Assembly: GCF_018141445.1 (NCBI RefSeq)
Contig: NZ_CP058649.1
Coordinates: 4,731,001 to 4,795,000 of the forward strand
Length of the DNA: 64,000 nt
DNA from: Vallitalea pronyensis
GTDB taxonomy: Bacteria; Bacillota; Clostridia; Lachnospirales; Vallitaleaceae
Direction: 5' to 3'
In this document: positions 61,948-64,000 of the stretch, in pieces
How positions within the stretch are numbered: the first letter of the stretch is position 1
Layout: each line of letters begins with the position of its first letter
The notes under the pieces: model-generated
Told to the model about the DNA's origin: nothing
Databases searched by the model: none
What the model saw: the letters and a program-made list of their open reading frames with translations, nothing else
Translations under genes and position numbers: made by a program

Positions 61948-63076
61948 TTTACGTATTGCGGAAAATGTCATAAAAAGAGCTTTTAGACATAAAAAACAAC
62001 TCCTCATCTTAATACTGCTTCCGATTATCATAATCGGTATGATGACCAAGCTTATTGATGAGCAAGGGACCAAAAGGGTCTCACAAGTGGGTTATGTCAA
62101 CCTGGACCATGGCGTTATGGGTGCTTCCCTTATAGATTATTTGAAAAGCCATGTGAATGCAGACTTTATTGAACTGAGTAAAAAAGACTTAGCCACTATT
62201 CAAGGGCAAAAAGTTAATGTGACCCTACACATTCCAGAAGATTTTTCACAGGGAATCAGTGAACCACAGATGGGAAACGTAACGCTTCAGTCTACTGAAT
62301 CCATACCTGTTTATGAAGCACTTAAGGCAGAAACCAATCACTACATGACCAGTTTATACGTTATTGACAAATTGGCAGATACAAGCGTCATACCACATTT
62401 CCTAACCAGCATGGAAGATACCAAGCCTGCCAATGCACCTATTACCAATGATGACCTAGAAGCAGATACACCATCTGTAGGTTATGAAGGGCTCCTCATA
62501 TCCATAGGTTTTATCACCATCTTTATGATGATGCTGATATTAATCACCATGGATACCCTTATAGAAGATAAAAAAAGATTAACCTTAGCCCGGATCTTTT
62601 CCCATCCTGTTAAAGAGTGGGAAGTTGTCACAGGTAATCTATTAGGGAGCTTATCCCTTGGTATGCTCCAGCTTATACCCATACTCATCACACTAAAAAT
62701 AGTCTTTGGAATACCTTGGGGGAATGTGTTTATTGGTATGGCCATCATCTTATTGGCATTCCTAATCATGACTACTTTACTGGGTATCGGGTTAATAGGT
62801 ATTATTAAGAACAATTTCAATCCTCTGCTCATCATCACCACAGTGGTTATTCCTACGTCAATCCTTGGAGGTACATTTATACCTGCTTCCATGATGCCGG
62901 ATACGATTAACAAGATTGCCTATATTGTTCCTCAGAAATGGGTCATGGCGTCATTAACTAAAATTTTAGGTGGGGAACCTCTTCATGCTGTGTTGCTGCA
63001 TATAGGTGTTATCCTTCTGTTTGGACTGGCTTTTGCCACCTTTGGTACACATAGCTTAAAACCCCTTAATGATTAA
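61940..63076 (+). CDS. ABC-2 type permease (second)
   Basis: The product is 378 residues from the ATG at 61940 (AGGAGAG upstream), overlapping the first permease by 8 bp. Six spans with a long outer loop after span one (KRVSQVGYVNLDHGVMGASL...). Family marks are LARIFSHPVKEWEVVTGNLLGSLSLGMLQL and VPQKWVMASLTKILGGE. ABC exporters with two different permeases of this type often export peptides or antibiotics. The terminator lies directly at its stop. Confidence 0.9.
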   Translation: MNSLRIAENVIKRAFRHKKQLLILILLPIIIIGMMTKLIDEQGTKRVSQVGYVNLDHGVMGASLIDYLKSHVNADFIELSKKDLATIQGQKVNVTLHIPEDFSQGISEPQMGNVTLQSTESIPVYEALKAETNHYMTSLYVIDKLADTSVIPHFLTSMEDTKPANAPITNDDLEADTPSVGYEGLLISIGFITIFMMMLILITMDTLIEDKKRLTLARIFSHPVKEWEVVTGNLLGSLSLGMLQLIPILITLKIVFGIPWGNVFIGMAIILLAFLIMTTLLGIGLIGIIKNNFNPLLIITTVVIPTSILGGTFIPASMMPDTINKIAYIVPQKWVMASLTKILGGEPLHAVLLHIGVILLFGLAFATFGTHSLKPLND

Positions 63077-63085
63077 GGGGTTTTA
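63057..63085 (+). terminator. Terminator of the ABC exporter operon
   Basis: AAAACCCCTTAAT-GATTAAGGGGTTTT; bidirectional. Confidence 0.88.
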
Positions 63086-63129
63086 AGGCATGTATTCGGT
63101 TTATAGCGTGTTACCTTTAAGGATGATGT

Positions 63130-63582
63130 TTATGCATTCATTTGAGCTTGTCCATCATTGGCAGATATGTAGTCCAAAATTGCATCGTGGTTTTCCTTGG
63201 ATAAAAACAATGTTACAAAATCATGTGGACAATGAATCCCTGTTTTTTCTAGATCAATTAATATATCTTCATATGAAAAATAAAATGTCTTTTCGCACAC
63301 CTTGTACTTGGCATAATCGCTAATATCAATGGCATAATCATGGCATAGCCAATCCATAATCTTAAAAAAGTACGATTTCACCATGGTTTCTCTTGTTTTA
63401 ATTAAACTGTAAATGACATTAAATGACTTGTCCATGGTCATGTATTTTAGATATTTGGGCTTGAGTTCCCGAATGGATTCTGTTTTATAAAATAACTTAA
63501 TATCATAAAATTCTGTCTCTAGAAGCGCCACAATGGGCTTAACATCTAAGTATTTATCTGTACATAAAGTTACTTTTCCCAT
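63130..63582 (-). CDS. Hypothetical protein
   Basis: The product is 150 residues from the ATG at 63582 (GAGAAGGTGATATT upstream). Soluble and mixed alpha/beta (MGKVTLCTDKYLDVKPIVALLETEF...KYLKYMTMDKSFNVIYSLIKT), no signal or membrane span. No family recognised. It is convergent with the ABC exporter. Confidence 0.5.
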   Translation of the reverse strand: MGKVTLCTDKYLDVKPIVALLETEFYDIKLFYKTESIRELKPKYLKYMTMDKSFNVIYSLIKTRETMVKSYFFKIMDWLCHDYAIDISDYAKYKVCEKTFYFSYEDILIDLEKTGIHCPHDFVTLFLSKENHDAILDYISANDGQAQMNA

Positions 63583-63787
63583 AATATCACCTTCTCTTAC
63601 ATTGAATTTCATTGAAGTTATCTTGGTTAAACCAACAAGTGGTTTAATCACATATTACCTTTATATTATTATAGCATATTTGTCCACAAAAAAATTAAAA
63701 GATAATGTTAGTTTTTGATAAAATGGGCTATCACAGGACTCTTCTATTCTACTAATAATGGTAAAATATTACAATTAGATAACATCC

Positions 63788-63861
63788 TTTACAAAAACAG
63801 TGAAGAAGCGTATACTATTACTGTACTATAACAAGTAGTACACCTAGTACACTTAGTACAC
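63788..63861 (+). promoter_or_regulatory. Promoter and triple-repeat operator of the GntR gene
   Basis: TTTACA (63788-63793), 17 bases, TATACT (63811-63816). Downstream, TAGTACAC occurs three times with a 9-bp period at 63836-63843, 63845-63852 and 63854-63861, with GTACTAT at 63823. GntR/YtrA-type proteins bind GTAC-containing sites, so this predicts auto-repression. Confidence 0.7.
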
Positions 63862-63888
63862 CAACCCTACATAAATGGAGGTGGCAAC

Positions 63889-64000
63889 ATGATTAACGTT
63901 GACCCAAGAAGCAGCACGCCTATCTATGAGCAAATCATCAATGAAGTTAAGACTTCTATTTTAAAAGGCATGTTAGTTCCAGGCGATAAATTACCCTCAG
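63889..64000 (+). CDS. GntR family regulator (YtrA-type), C-terminus beyond window
   Basis: The ATG at 63889 follows GGAGGTGG. Thirty-seven residues are visible, beginning MINVDPRSSTPIYEQIINEV and continuing KTSILKGMLVPGDKLPS, the first part of a GntR winged helix. It probably represses a following ABC transporter operon through the triple repeats at its promoter, as YtrA does in Bacillus; that operon lies outside the window. Confidence 0.85.
   Translation, partial: MINVDPRSSTPIYEQIINEVKTSILKGMLVPGDKLPS

Noticed and set aside
1..64000. CRISPR array or tRNA genes
   Set aside because: No direct repeats with regular unique spacers and no cloverleaf with a T-psi-C arm (GGTTCGAATCC-like) were found on reading either strand.

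Overview
The window looks like the chromosome of an AT-rich, endospore-forming, anaerobic Firmicute (Clostridia). The evidence is an alpha/beta-type small acid-soluble spore protein, a GerA-type germinant receptor operon, a LysM-GH18 cortex-lytic type enzyme, the [FeFe]-hydrogenase maturase HydE, strong AGGAGG ribosome binding sites and T-box regulation. A position near Lachnospirales (Vallitalea-like) is an inference from gene content only. I saw no rRNA, tRNA or CRISPR array.

Layout. 1-10.5 kb is accessory: an edge-truncated unknown gene, a J-domain protein, an SASP, a hicA-hicB toxin-antitoxin pair, a methyltransferase, small membrane proteins, an intact IS3-type insertion sequence, two tandem secreted Kelch/fibronectin paralogues, and a NERD protein. 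10.7-14.8 kb has two DegV (fatty-acid-binding) proteins, a PadR regulator with two membrane proteins that share a W-W-P membrane module and matching operators, and an OsmC protein. 15.0-22.1 kb is a purine operon, purK-E-C-F-M-N-D on the minus strand, with a PurBox pair and a clear promoter. 22.4-31.9 kb holds housekeeping and orphan genes (tocopherol-cyclase-like protein, flavoprotein, TetR regulator, M29-like aminopeptidase, PAP2, trpS). 32.3-34.0 kb is a lone trpB behind a tryptophan T-box leader with two terminator/antiterminator modules. 34.1-39.4 kb has a Bax-inhibitor-like protein, a degenerate receiver, a MocR-type regulator divergent from an ECF transporter S component, and a 626-bp gap full of repeats and hairpins. 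39.5-45.8 kb is a germination operon with three consecutive GerB genes. 46.0-57.9 kb holds a Rieske oxygenase, a DAK2-DegV fusion, membrane proteins, a probable small RNA, DUF4397, LysM-GH18, hydE, rhodanese and tcdA. 58.0-63.1 kb is a two-component system followed by a three-gene ABC-2 exporter. The window ends in a GntR-family gene with repeated operators.

Most unusual signals. (1) Two oppositely oriented hairpins (38093-38165 and 38338-38412) have perfect 21- and 22-bp stems around 31-nt loops that match at 30 of 31 positions, while the stems differ by compensated changes. (2) A chain of five hairpins ending in a terminator (50783-50966), with a CCUCCU-containing linker, lies where no gene explains it. 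(3) A 201-bp imperfect palindrome lies between trpS and trpB. (4) A duplicated T-box module precedes trpB. (5) A roughly 60-bp intergenic element is present in two distant places. All are read directly from sequence; their functions are inference.
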